A DNA stretch of 64,000 nucleotides, taken from Typhlomys cinereus. Taxonomy: Eukaryota > Chordata > Mammalia > Rodentia > Platacanthomyidae. Every line of letters starts with the position of its first letter. Position 1 is the stretch's first letter. Under the pieces are notes generated by a model. It was not told where the DNA came from, made no database searches, and saw nothing but the letters and a program-made list of their open reading frames with translations. This document shows positions 10,321 to 20,786 of this stretch, piece by piece. Position numbers and translations under genes: made by a program. The stretch covers positions 4,511,951-4,575,950 of the forward strand of contig JALPQD010000087.1 in assembly GCA_023101885.1 (NCBI GenBank). The letters are read 5' to 3'.

Positions 10321-11639
10321 GGTTTTTCTTTTCTCTGTAGAACAGATGCTCCGTGGCAACTCATCATAACTAGTTTTATATCCTTGCGTGTCTATGACAA
10401 TGCATGACACACACACCCTTGCCTCACGGGAGGCCCAGAAAGCAAGGAGCCTGAGATCTGCAGATACGCTGGTACACACATGCAACTGCACTCTCAAACA
10501 TGCGTATGCACACATGCACACACACACACATACATCTACAATTAAGCTCCAAAAGTGGAGTTTGTAGAGGGACATAAACCTGCTTAATAATTAGACTGTC
10601 TCTGGATTTAGTCCAAAGGAAGAAAACAAGGAACTCCAAAAAGATGATCAGTGGCCAGGCACACCTAGCTACATCACTCCTTCTCGCGGCTTCATTAATG
10701 TTCCTGCAGAGGGATTTGCAAAGCACAGATCCTCAGAGACAAAGGAAAAAACAAGTAGCAACATGTTAGAGTCTGGAGAATAGACAGAGACTCGCACCTC
10801 ACTGACCTGCAAACCACGGGGTAAGTGGGCCAGGGGAAGGAAGACAGCACCTAGAGCCGCTTACACTGAGAGGCTCCGGCAGCTTGGAGACCAGCGATGA
10901 GAATGTTCTGGAAAGAGGGGGAGGTTGGAACTGAAGATGGGAAGTGCCGCCTGGTGTCTGGCTGTGAGTTCCTCTCTTGACTGTGGCTAAATACTGACAG
11001 GGGGAGCTTAGGGAAGGAAGACTTCATCCTGCTCACAGTGCCATGGCGGGGAGGCTTGGGGGGTTCACCGTGGGACACCCGTCATCTTAGCAGACAGAGG
11101 GGGAGAGGGAGAGAGCGAGGAGTCAGGAGGGGACTGGGCTGCCCACTCCACTGGCCCAATTCCTCCAGCCAAGTCCCGCCTCTTAAAATAACTTCTTAAA
11201 ACAGCTCACCAATGGGGGGCCCAGTGATCAGACATGTGAGAATCCGGTGCTCAAGCGGTGACTCTCCACCATGCTTTCAGTCACAAGGTGATGCAAACAC
11301 CTAATATAGCTGCACCTGCTGGAGAATGTCATTCTCATGACCCTCAAGCAAAACCCACATATGCATCGCTTATGAACATGTATGAGAAACTAGCCTTTAA
11401 CAGAGAATATTACACATATGTGATAGACTCACCTCTAGTTGGGATGGAGGAGGAGGAGGGTGAGAAAGAGAGGCAGAAACACAGCTACAGAAATATTCAG
11501 AATCTGGTTCTCAAATGAGATTTGTTTTACTCATGAGATTTATTCAAAATTGACATGAGTCACTTGCAGCAAAATAAAAGGTTTTCGTAGTTGAAAACAG
11601 GGTTCATAATATGAACAGCATAAATTGAATATTTGCATC
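10321..11639. other. Unique sequence with decayed SINE tail
   Basis: 10415-10550 looks like the end of an old SINE (CTGAGATCTGCAGATACGC, then CA/TA-rich DNA). The remainder is unique and moderately AT-rich. Frames near 11258-11518 lack any recognisable domain or splice context. Confidence 0.5.
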
Positions 11640-11830
11640 TACTGTATCCTGACCTTCACATGGTCTCTATCTAGTGTATCATGACTTCACGGGGTCTCCA
11701 CCTGGTGCATGGTGACTTCACGTGATTCTCACCTGGTGCGTGGTGACTTCACGTGATTCTCACCTGGTGCGTGGTGACTTCATGATTCTCTATCTGGTGC
11801 ATTGTGACTTCACGTGGTCTTCTGTTTGGT
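11640..11830. repeat. 31-bp minisatellite, about 6 copies
   Basis: Degenerate tandem copies of CTGGTGCGTGGTGACTTCAC plus GTGATTCTCA; the three central copies are spaced 31 bp apart (11712, 11743, 11774). Outer copies are more diverged. Confidence 0.85.
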
Positions 11831-12114
11831 GTCCAGAATGCTTGCATTCTGGCTTGTAAGACAGATGTCTGAGAGATCTTATCTTTGGCAAATCTAGCAG
11901 CTCAAAATGAAAAGGCTGAAAATTTTTACATGTTCCACCACTTTCAGAGGAGGACTGCAGTCACAGCCCCATTCACGTGATCAGCAAGCAGCACTGTGGA
12001 CTCTTCAGATAGACAAACACTGAAGTCAAAGAGTACATGTAGGAAACAGGACATGGTCCAGCAAGATGCAGAAAGCTTGCAGGCTTGTTATCATCAATGC
12101 CTGCAGAAACACAA
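11831..12114. other. Unique sequence
   Basis: AT-moderate, no recognisable feature. Confidence 0.5.
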
Positions 12115-12440
12115 CAGGGGTGTGTGTGTGTGTATCCATATGTGTGTGTGTGTGTGCGCCACAGCATGTGTGTTATGGTCAGAAGACATCTGGGGGGTAT
12201 CAGTTCTCAGCTTCCGCCTTGATTGACAGCAGTCTCTTGCTCGCCATGTGCATACCAGGCTAAGGGGTCTGCAAGCTTCCAGGGATTCCCTTGATTCTGC
12301 CTTCTGTTTCACCATAGAAATGCTGGGATTGCAGACGTGCACTATGGTGTCCAGTTTTACATGGGTCCTAGAGATCTGAACCCAGGTCCTCAAGCTTGTG
12401 TGGCAAGTGCTTTATTCACTGAGCCATCACATCAGCCCAA
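12115..12440 (-). mobile_element. B4/ID-like SINE, minus strand
   Basis: On the minus strand the element starts with a tRNA-like head (GGGCTGATGTGATGGCTCAG, then GACCTGGGTTCAGATC) and ends in TG repeats, here at 12119-12160. A middle block (GCTGGGATTGCAGACGTGCA, plus strand) is B1-like, as in dimeric B4-type elements. Confidence 0.75.
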
Positions 12441-12575
12441 GGTCACCTTGATGAGGGATTTAACCCAGTCTTGAGAGCCCCACCTTGTGACCTATTCACC
12501 TCTCAAAGGTCAGAGCTCCTAATGCAGTCACCTTGGACAGTAGGACACAAGCACTGAATCTACATGAAGATTTAA
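12441..12575 (-). mobile_element. Possible MaLR LTR fragment
   Basis: The order of CTCTCAAAGGTCAGAGCTCC, TAATGCAGTCACCTTGG and GGACACAAGCACTGAAT resembles the minus strand of mammalian MaLR LTRs. It is short and diverged, so this is a weak call. Confidence 0.35.
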
Positions 12576-13311
12576 GTCTGCCAAAGATCCAGCGTGCAAA
12601 TAAGGTGAAGAAAGACAATCACAGGCACAAAGCTGTGTCTCGTTCTCATAAGACAAACCAAGAGACTTTGCAGCAACCCAAAGACATGAGTCTCTCTGGA
12701 AGGCCCTCGAGTTACCCAGATATAGGAGTGACATATTTCACAGATTTCACTTTCGTATGAGATGCCAGAGCGCTCAAGGAAAAGATATCCAGAACCTTCC
12801 TACATTGTGGGTCCAGAGAGGCGGAGACACATTTGAAGGCTGTTAATCACAATGGCTGATCTTAACAGCAAAGGAAGAGCCACAAGACGGTAGAAAATCC
12901 ATCCACATCCCAGAGGAAGGACTCTCCAACCAAGAGTGATACATCTAGAAAGCCATCCATCAAGGGTGATATGATAATGGAGTTTTAAGATACAAGCGCC
13001 TTACAACATTTATTTCCTACACAGTTTTTCCAAGAAGCTGCTAGAGTGTGAGGTGCTTTATTCTAGTAATTCCTGCTGAATTTTTTATCACAGTTTTGGG
13101 ACTGTAAGATAACTCCACCCAAGACTCTGAGGCATCAGCTTAGTTAGGGACATTTCATCAAGACACTGATGGCCCCATGGTTTACATCAACTGTGTGTGC
13201 ATTACTATGAGCCAGAGAATTAAAACGGGAAGTGAAAAATTTATATTCTAAATGACAGCAGTAATAAATAATAAATGACAAGCCTCGTTAATGCTAAAAG
13301 AGTGGTACTGC
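12576..13311. other. Unique AT-rich sequence
   Basis: About 740 bp without tandem repeats or a convincing transposon. No exon supported. Confidence 0.5.
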
Positions 13312-13655
13312 TTGTGCTTGTAGAAGGGGCATACAGACATGTTCATGTGGGCATATGCACATATGTATGCACGTAGAGGTCATGGGTCATGTTGGGAGTC
13401 TTCCTCTATAGCTCTCTGGCCTTATCTTTTAAATGGTGTTTATCACAGCCTGGCTGGCAGGAGAGCTCTTAGCTACCTGTTGCTTCCCGTCCCACTGCCC
13501 CGCCCCGCCCCAGCGCTGGCGTCGTAGGTGGTACACACCCCACCCAGCTCTTGCATGCACACTGAGGGTGCAGACTCCAATCCTGAAGCTTGTGTGGCAG
13601 GTACTTGACAAACCATTTTCCCGTCCATCAACACATCTGTATGAAAATATTATCA
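13312..13655 (-). mobile_element. B4-like SINE, minus strand
   Basis: A TG-rich tail at the left (CATGTGGGCATATGCACATA), a B1-like middle, and a tRNA-like head at the right (plus-strand CTTGTGTGGCAGGTACTTG) are in the same order as in the element at 12115. A GC box run (CCCCGCCCCGCCCC, near 13499-13512) has arisen inside it. Confidence 0.65.
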
Positions 13656-13985
13656 CAGGGACTAAGGAGACGGCTCGGTGGTCTGCACCCGGTAAGCAAA
13701 AGGCCTGAGCTTGGCCCCCACATCCCACACAAAGATGTGGGCATTCTAGTAATGCAAGTCTACTCCTGAAAGTGCAGCCTGGAGCCTCCAGAGTGTGGCC
13801 TGGCGTTAATAAGAGACCCAGGTTCACAATAAGGTAGAAAAGTGATGGAGAAGGATTGCTGATTCCCCTTGGGCCTCCATAGACACCCACACATGCAAGG
13901 GCGCTAGTATGCATACCTCCACACACTCACCCACATGCAAACACAGATACACGTGCACACATGCATCTCATACTTGTAATACATG
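13656..13985 (+). mobile_element. ID/B2-like SINE
   Basis: Starts GGACTAAGGAGACGGCTCGG (degenerate A box region), continues with AAGGCCTGAGCTTGGCC in place of the B box, and ends in CA-rich DNA (CACACATGCA, CAAACACAG). Diverged copy of the family at 14688. Confidence 0.65.
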
Positions 13986-14144
13986 AAAGAAAAAATATTT
14001 CAAAAACTAGTGAGATCTATGTTTTGTAAGTATTGCACATATCTGACTGAATAAAGCATCTCGATTTGCATGCCTGCTTCTTTATTCAGCCTTTGATGAT
14101 CTATTCTTTTGGTGAAATGGGAAAAAAATCCAAACACATGGTTC

Positions 14145-14245
14145 ACCCTGTCACCCAGACTCAGGAGAGTAAGTCAGGTGTGATTCCAGGCCAGCCTGGC
14201 TACAGAACAAGCCCTATGTCAAACAAGCAGAAATCTAACCACTCC
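14145..14245 (+). mobile_element. B1-like SINE fragment
   Basis: GTCACCCAGACTCAGGAGAG, then GGCCAGCCTGGCTACAGAAC, then CCCTATGTCAAACAA match the order of the B1 3' half. Truncated at both ends. Confidence 0.6.
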
Positions 14246-14674
14246 AAGGGAAAAGATTTCAGAAGTCCTATTCTCTGGTCCCATCCCAAACACAAGAGAT
14301 AATATTCCAAGGGGTCGCTGTAGAATCAAAATTCTATTGGCGAAACTTGTGTGTTCCCTTATCTGAAAATCTACATCTATTGGGCGTATCGAGCGGCTCT
14401 TTTCTCCACGCACGCTTTCACGGCAGCACACACTAGGTTCACCAAAGCACACGGATCTCACAAGCATCAACACGTGCACCCATCAAGGGACACCAAACAC
14501 GAGCGCCGTCAGCCACGTCACTGTGAGACTCGCCCAAGCCCAAGCGTCCTTCAAGCTCATGGATGACGACAATTTTCCAAAATTCCAAATTTTTCTCAAA
14601 AGCTCAGTTTTATAACAGAGAATACTCTTGACTATTTTCCTCAAACTGACAGGGCTGCTTCATGCATTTGCTAA
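14246..14674. other. Unique sequence
   Basis: No tandem structure or recognisable gene; AT-rich after 14570. Confidence 0.5.
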
Positions 14675-15013
14675 GAAACACCTGCCAGGGGCTGGAGAGG
14701 TGGCTCAGGGATTAAACCTCTGCCTTGCAGGCGGAAGGTCCTGAGTTCGGATCCTAGACCCCATGTATAGACGCTGGGCGGAAGCGGGGGTGGCCTGCGT
14801 TTCCGGTCCTGGTAGGGCGGAGCCTGTGAATCCTTGGACAGAGTAAACAAGGAGGTGGAGGCGTCCATGGTGGTTCCCGAATTCGTCCGTGGTTCTACAC
14901 ATATATAATACATACATACATACATACACACACACACGTGCACACATGCATACATGCACAATTGAATAAATAATAATAATAATAAAAATTTAAAAAAAAG
15001 GAAACACCTGCCA
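14675..15013 (+). mobile_element. Full-length tRNA-derived SINE with 13-bp target-site duplication
   Basis: The element spans 14688-15000 and is flanked by perfect 13-bp direct repeats GAAACACCTGCCA at 14675-14687 and 15001-15013. It opens GGGGCTGGAGAGG, has an A-box-like TGGCTCAGGGA at 14701 and a B-box-like GAGTTCGGATCC at 14753-14764, the internal Pol III promoter of tRNA-derived SINEs. It ends with TA/CA repeats, AATAAATAATAATAATAATA and an A-rich tail. The intact duplication marks a complete retroposition event made by L1 machinery. Confidence 0.93.
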
Positions 15014-15590
15014 AACACCACACGTGACAAGGACAGTTTGCCTCCTAGTCGTGCTTTTCATGACTCAAGCAGCCACTCGAGCCGTTCGTGGCTCATCTGG
15101 ATGCAGCAAACACCAGTGCTGAGGACCAGCGCCCAAGAAGGAAAGGAGGGCGACAGCGAACAGGAAGAGGGTCTCAGAGACTCACTCCCCAAACACCAAA
15201 CACCTGGGGATCCTCCTGGGGACCCGCCATCCCGGGAAATGTGACTCAGGAAAGGCCCGTCTGCATGTCCCGTGCCGCGGAATCAACAAGAAGTTTCAAA
15301 CATCAAGACCACCTCAGATTTCAGATGTGCAATCCTGAGACCCCAAAGGACAAAGGGGCCTGAGCCTTGTGTGTCCCCCTACCCGTCTCCCACCATGTCC
15401 CGGCTGTGACTTGGGCTCAGGATTCCTCACACTCTCCAGTGTCCCCCCACCCCCGAAGTCTTCCCCCACCCCTGAAGTCTAGCCCATGGTGCAGGGCCAA
15501 ACGATGCTCAGCTGGCCTCGGCCGTTGCTGACACACATGTCCACACTCCCTGCGGCTTTTACTAACCGGTGAGTTGCCACTGCTTGCTGA
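15014..15590. other. Unique sequence
   Basis: Single-copy-looking, with a short duplicated block CCCCACCCCTGAAGTCT near 15446-15482. No exon is supported. Confidence 0.55.
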
Positions 15591-16112
15591 CCAGGAGCAG
15601 GTACTGCGCAGGCGCTGCGTGACGTCACCATCGGCTCAGCGTGCAACGAGAGCATTCACCAACTAGAGAACTAGGAGCAGGTACTGTGTGGGTGCTGCGT
15701 GACGTCACCATCGGCTCAGCGTGCAACGAGAGCATTCACCAACTAGAACTAGGAGCAGGTACTGCGCGGGCGCTGCGTGCACGTCACCATCGGCTCAGCG
15801 TGCAACGAGAGCATTCGCTAACTAGAACTAGGAGCAGGTACTGTGTGGGTGCTGCGTGACGTCACCATCGGCTCTGCGTGCAACGAGAGCATTCGCTAAC
15901 TAGAACTAGGAGCAGGTACTGCGCAGGCGCTGCGTGACGTCACCATCGGCTCAGCGTGCAACGAGAGCATTCGCTAACTAGAGAACTAGGAGCAGGTACT
16001 GTGTGGGTGCTGCGTGCACGTCACCATCGGCTCAGCGTGCAACGAGAGCATTCGCTAACTAGAACTAGGAGCAGGTACTGTGTGGGTGCTGCGTGACGTC
16101 ACCATCGGCTCA
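15591..16112. repeat. 78-80 bp CpG-rich minisatellite with CRE and NRF1-type motifs
   Basis: Seven copies begin GGAGCAGGTACTG at 15594, 15674, 15752, 15831, 15909, 15989 and 16068. Each contains a CTGCGTGACGTCACCATCGG segment and GCGTGCAACGAGAGCATTC. Five copies have a perfect CRE (15620, 15700, 15857, 15935, 16094). Two copies read TGCACGTCA instead, because of a single extra C. Copies 1 and 5 have TGCGCAGGCGC, the NRF1 consensus; most others read TGTGTGGGTGC, the expected product of CpG decay. Confidence 0.95.
15605..16101. promoter_or_regulatory. Repeated NRF1 + CRE composite sites
   Basis: TGCGCAGGCGC at 15605-15615 and 15920-15930 is followed within five bases by TGACGTCA. Further perfect CREs lie at 15700, 15857 and 16094. 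NRF1 and CREB/ATF sites often co-occur in CpG-island promoters, so this array resembles a promoter module multiplied in tandem. No transcript start is visible nearby. Confidence 0.4.
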
Positions 16113-16658
16113 GCGCGGCAGGACTTTCACCGCCAGTCACTCCCAGCAGCACCCTCCAAACGCCAAGTGAAGCGTCGGTCAGGATCTCACACGATGGCCG
16201 AAAACAGCACTTGTTTGGACCCCAGGCACTATCTCGACAACCTGACCAAACCCCTCACATTTCCACGTGTTTCTCTTTACCGTCCAGCCCCCTGAACCTA
16301 CCAACAGCAGCAGCAGACTTTGCAAATCCCTTCTTGCAACCGCTACCTCCAAGCTCGGCCCTTCGCTGAATGTGTGACTATCGGACATTAAGGGGCGGTG
16401 CCAGCATCGCGTGATGCCCAGCTATGGAAGCCCGTTGCTTAACTCCGCATTCTCTCAGCAGAGGCAGGTATGGCTCTGCCGCCGGGCTCCCCTGGTTTGC
16501 ACCAGGCCACCAGCGGCACTGCGCCCCGCGGCCCTGCTGAGTCCTGAGTGCTGTGCTGCTCTGGGCTCCTCCACCGCTCTGATCTTTCTTTCCGGCGAGT
16601 TAATTAACCTCCCCGGCCCTGGGCAACAGTCAGGGCACCAAGCTGGAAGCCCCTCCTC
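16113..16658. promoter_or_regulatory. Unique island with homeodomain-type sites (conserved-element candidate)
   Basis: Single-copy sequence with an uneven but complex composition. TTAATTAA lies at 16610-16617, directly before the minisatellite at 16659. It looks like a conserved non-coding element by texture only; conservation cannot be tested here. Confidence 0.3.
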
Positions 16659-16841
16659 GGAGCTCCGGGGTGCTGGTGGGCAGGGAGCCTCTCTCCTTGG
16701 CACTCCGGGGTGCTGGTGGGCAGGGAGCCTCTCTCCTTGGCACTCCGGGGTGCTGGTGGGCAGGGAGCCCCTCCTCGGAGCTCCGGGGTGCTGGTGGGCG
16801 GGGAGCCCCTCCTCGGAGCTCCGGGGTGCTGGTGGGAGACG
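16659..16841. repeat. 38-40 bp minisatellite with Chi-like and Jeffreys-core-like motifs
   Basis: Five copies of CTCCGGGGTGCTGGTGGG, at 16671, 16711, 16751, 16789 and 16827 (periods 40, 40, 38, 38). Each copy contains the octamer GCTGGTGG, identical to the E. coli Chi site. The first three continue GGGCAGGGAG, close to the Jeffreys minisatellite core. The fourth and fifth copies lose part of this. The array sits inside an otherwise unique island. Confidence 0.95.
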
Positions 16842-17290
16842 GGATGAGCTGGAGCGCAGCCTTCAGCCCGTTATTGCTCACCAGCAAATCATCCGTCAGC
16901 AGCAAGCCGAGAAAAGGACTCGCCGAGCCGAGTCAGCAATAAATAAGGCTCAGGCTGCGTCCTGAGAAAATGAAGCTGCTGCGGCGCGGAGTAGGGAAAA
17001 TAAAGATGGGGGCTTCCGCCCACCAAGGGCACAGCGAGCCGTCCAGCAGAAAACCACACCGCCTGCTCAGACGGCCACCTCTGGGGTCAACGCAGACCCC
17101 TGGGCTCCTGTCCCCACACCACAGAGGCCTAGGAAAACCACTTCCTGTCAGGAGCTCCACATGGGGGGCAGAGGGGTGCACTGCAGAAGCCCCCCATCAT
17201 CTCCTTGCTTCCCCGTGCAGCCCCAGATCCGTCCTCTGGCTTCCAAGGACCGAGAGTCTGGTCCCTCTTCCAGACTGAAGCCACCACAGC
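16842..17290. other. Unique island right of the Chi-like array
   Basis: 16850-17000 has the same texture as the left flank (GCCGAGTCAGCAATAAATAA near 16926) and may be the other half of one conserved element. The rest, to 17290, is unique with no exon supported. Confidence 0.5.
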
Positions 17291-18030
17291 GCTCCTGGGG
17301 CGAGACTCCTCCCACAGCGCTCCTGGGGCCAGACTCCTCCCACGGTGCTCCTGGGGCCAGACTCCTCCCACGGTGCTCCTGGGGCCAGACTCCTCCCACG
17401 GCGCTCCTGGGGCCAGACTCCTCCCACAGTGCTCCTGGGGTCAGACTCCTCCCACAGTGCTCCTGGGGTCAGACTCCTCCCACAGTGCTCCTGGGGTCAG
17501 ACTCCTCCCACAGTGCTCCTGGGGTCAGACTCCTCCCACGGCGCTCCTGGGGCGAGACTCCTCCCATGGAGCTCCTGGGGCCAGACTCATCCCATGGCGC
17601 TCCTGCGGTCAGACTCCTCCCACGGCGCTCCTGGGGCGAGACTCCTCTCACGGCGCTCCTGGGGTCAGACTCATCCCACGGCGCTCCTGCGGTCAGACTC
17701 CTCCCACGGCGCTCCTGGGGCGAGACTCCTCCCACAGTGCTCCTGGGGTCAGACTCCTCCCACAGCGCTCCTGGGGTCAGACTCCTCCCACGGCGCTCCT
17801 GGGGTCAGACTCCTCCCACGGCGCTCCTGGGGTGAGACTCCTCCCACGGCGCTCCTGGGGTGAGACTCCTCCCACGGCGCTCCTGGGGCGAGACTCCTCC
17901 CACGGTGCTCCTGGGGCGAGACTCCTCCCACGGCGCTCCTGGGGCCAGACTCCTCCCACGGTGCTCCTGGGGCCAGACTCCTCCCACGGTGCTCCTGGGG
18001 TCAGACTCCTCCCACGGAGCTCCCACTTCA
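17291..18030. repeat. 28-bp minisatellite, 26 copies
   Basis: GCTCCTGGGG then AGACTCCTCCCAC repeats with an exact 28-bp period over about 735 bp. The main variation is at the three bases after GGGG (CGAG, CCAG, TCAG, TGAG) and at CGG/CAG/CGGT before GCTCC. 28 is not a multiple of three, so every frame cycles through the same peptide, giving reading frames of up to 284 codons that are not genes. Confidence 0.97.
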
Positions 18031-19574
18031 TTCTCAACCACTTTCCTCCACCTGCCTAAATCCTCCTCAAAGGCCAACCCACCCTGTCCCCCTTCCCCCA
18101 CTGCTGCCCTCGGCTCCACAGCCTTGCGGACCCCATGTCCACCCAGGCGAACAGAGGACAGGAGGGTGTAGCTAGCACCTGTGGGGCTGCCTTAGGTGTG
18201 TCGGTTACTACGGCAACGCGCTGAGAGCTGCAGCAGTGACCAGCCACACCACGTAGCCAGCAGCCATCTTGTCCTCCAGCTGGGGACTGGCCTGCACCCT
18301 GGTCCTGCCTGCACCCTGGTCCTGCCTGCACCCCTAGTCCTACCTGCTGTGGTGGGCTTAACCAGGAGGCCAAGAAGCCTGGGCAGGAGGGACGGGCTGC
18401 CAGGACCAGAAGGACGGTTCTGGAGAGAGTGTCTTTGCAGGACCTTGTAGCCTTTCTCCCTCTGCCATGAGCACGGCTTGTCTCACAAGGGGGTGCTCCT
18501 TCCTCCTGCACCCCGGGAGCCAGAACACAGCTTGGAGCCAGGGCAGACAGCTCAGCTGCTGCCAGCACGTGACAGACTGACGGAGCTGTGGGACATAGGC
18601 CTTGCGTCTTCCCACACGTAACTGGGCAGAGGCTGGTTCGCACGGTCCTCCAGAACACCAAGGACCCAGCAGGGCTCCACGGTCCCCAGCGGGGCTCACG
18701 GCGCTGAGTGTGTCAGCAAATCAACTAATTTGAGCATGTGCTTTCTAAAACCGTGTTGTCTGATATTTGCTTTTTAAATAGACTCAGTAAATGAAAAATG
18801 AGGTGTTGATTCTCTCTCCGTCCAGGAACGTTGGAATGGCCCTCCAGAGAGGCCGTCCTGCCCGGAGCGATCTGGAAATGCATCTGGGCTGGGGGTGGGG
18901 GAGCCAGGTGCTTTCACAGAGAGAGGAAGCAAAGCATTGTGGGAAGCAAGGTGCCCAGGCAGGGGGCTTCTCTGGCAGCTGCCGCTTCCTCCACCCCCCC
19001 CCAGCCTAGCAGGGCCTCCCACCTCCCAAGAGCAGAGCGTGCTCTGCAGAGACTGTGAAGTCAGCAGAGACCAGTGGTGGGCATGAATCCACCGTTCCGC
19101 ATGTGAGACTCGCGCCGCGGCCTCTGTAAAGCGCTGCACCCGGAGTTCTCTGGGTACATCCCGCGGAACGCAGCTCCTCCCGCACACTCAGGACCCACTC
19201 ATGCTTTCACTCCCTGGCACGCCACGCTGCATGCCAGCCGTTGGAGGTAGGGGTAGAGTCACCCCAAAATGCACTAGTCCTGGCAGGCTCAAGCGGACGC
19301 CCAGGGCACAGCTGCCGTGAGGCTGCCAGGAGCCAGAAGACCCGCCTCAGCCAGAGAAGGAGCCTCAAAGGTTGAGTAGCTCAGCAGTCGGCTGGCTCGG
19401 CCCTGATTCCAAGCTCCGCACCAGCAGCAGCACCACAGGTCAACGGGTCCTGACCCATGCGGCCCATCTCCCCAGACACCCCAGGGACTGAGAAGGAGGG
19501 ACGGAGGACGTCTGCAGAGACTTTAAGAGCTCTGTGCTCAGAAGGTAAGAACAAGGGAGGCTGTGGGCGAGGGC
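18031..19574. other. Unique GC-rich sequence
   Basis: About 1.5 kb. A 17-bp triplication (CTGCACCCTGGTCCTGC) lies at 18291-18340. The rest shows no tandem structure and no supported exon; the long frames on both strands lack domain signatures. Confidence 0.55.
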
Positions 19575-19725
19575 AAGCCAGAGGTGGGGGGCACAGAAGC
19601 TGCCAGCAAGCCAGAGGTGGGGGGCACAGAAGCTGCCAGCAAGCCACAGGTGGGGGGCACAGAAGCTGCCAGCAAGCCACAGGTGGGGGGCACAGAAGCT
19701 GCCAGCAAGCCACAGGTGTGTGGGG
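19575..19725. repeat. 33-bp minisatellite, 4.5 copies
   Basis: AAGCCAGAGGTGGGGGGCAC and AAGCCACAGGTGGGGGGCAC types at 19575, 19608, 19641, 19674 and 19707, separated by AGAAGCTGCCAGC. 33 is a multiple of three, which keeps frames open. Confidence 0.95.
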
Positions 19726-19844
19726 GGATGACCGAAAGCAAGTTCTCTCATGCACGAGGCTTGGAACTTCTTTCTCTCCAGTTCAGCGCTGAGCCAAGCA
19801 AGAAGCAAACTCCAATAAGGAAAAGTCATTTGTTTCTGAGTAAA
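19726..19844. other. Unique spacer
   Basis: Short single-copy stretch between array and AT-rich island. Confidence 0.5.
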
Positions 19845-20290
19845 CTCCATTAGTCTGCTAAGTATCTTCACTGGATTTCATTTGATCGAGTCGTTCTCAA
19901 TTCAGTCTGCACTCAGCCAGCTTAACCTTTTAAAAGGAATTTTATTGATGGTGTGTTATGGGCACATTAACATTTCTCAAAAGAAAGAAAGAAAAATAGA
20001 AAGAATTAAATTGCTTTACTTAGCAATCTTAATTATCTGGAATAATTAGCTCTAGTCAATTCTCCCACTAGGGCTCTCCAGAGAAATCAGTGTTTGGGGA
20101 AAGAGACAGAAAGGAAGGAACCAGGCTTGGGACGAAAGCATTTAGAAAGTGATTTGGAAATATCTAATTAACCCCGAGAGTGAGGTTGACCATCAAATCC
20201 ACTTTCCTTGTGCTTAATTATTAAAGACAAATAAAGAAAGTAAATATTCACAGAGCCAATCTATTGGGCCTGGAAAATAGGAGTCACTGA
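19845..20290. promoter_or_regulatory. AT-rich island with TAATTA sites (conserved-element candidate)
   Basis: About 450 bp of AT-rich, non-repetitive DNA inside GC-rich surroundings. It has several homeodomain-type cores (TTAATTATCTGG near 20027, TAATTA at 20165-20170, CTTAATTATTAAAG near 20213). Enhancer identity is a guess from composition and motif content. Confidence 0.3.
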
Positions 20291-20370
20291 ATGCGGCCCA
20301 GACACATGTGCCCCACACTTCTTCAGAGCTTTCCTTCCCAGTCGTCTCTGGGGTCTCCCGTTCCCTGCTG

Positions 20371-20606
20371 GGAACTCCTCCCTGCTGCCCCACAGCTCCT
20401 GACCACCTCCCTGCTGCCCCCACAGCTCCTGACCACCTCCCTGCTGCCCCCACAGCTCCTGACCACCTCCCTGCTGCCCCCACAGCTCCTGACCACCTCC
20501 CTGCTGCCCCCACAGCTCCTGACCACCGCCCTGCTGCCCCCACAGCTCCTGACCACCTCCCTGCTGCCCCCACAGCTCCTGACCACCTCCCTGCTGCGGG
20601 CTCCTG
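20371..20606. repeat. 30-bp minisatellite, 7 copies
   Basis: GACCACCTCCCTGCTGCCCC followed by CACAGCTCCT, repeated exactly from 20401 (20401, 20431, 20461, 20491, 20521, 20551, 20581), after a shortened first copy. Frames on both strands stay open because 30 is a multiple of three. Confidence 0.95.
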
Positions 20607-20786
20607 ACCCCTCTTCCTTACTCTAGACTTCCAGAAGACGTTAGTAATTCTATGGAACATTCATGAAGTAATTCCCTGCTCACCCCAGCCCCAGATCCAA
20701 GTAGTGCAAAGTCTAGACTCTGTTCCCGCGGCTTGGAGGGCTGTCCACAGACTTGGTGCTGGGACTTAGTTGAACTCATCAAATCC

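Noticed and set aside
13495..13515. GC-box promoter (CCCCGCCCCGCCCC)
   Set aside because: It lies inside a degenerate minus-strand SINE and is more simply explained as local drift.
14688..14770. tRNA gene
   Set aside because: A and B boxes are present, but the sequence cannot fold into a full cloverleaf, and the target-site duplication shows that it is a SINE head.
17205..18059. 284-codon open frame
   Set aside because: It lies almost completely in the 28-bp array. Because 28 is not a multiple of three, the frame cycles through the same peptide in any phase.
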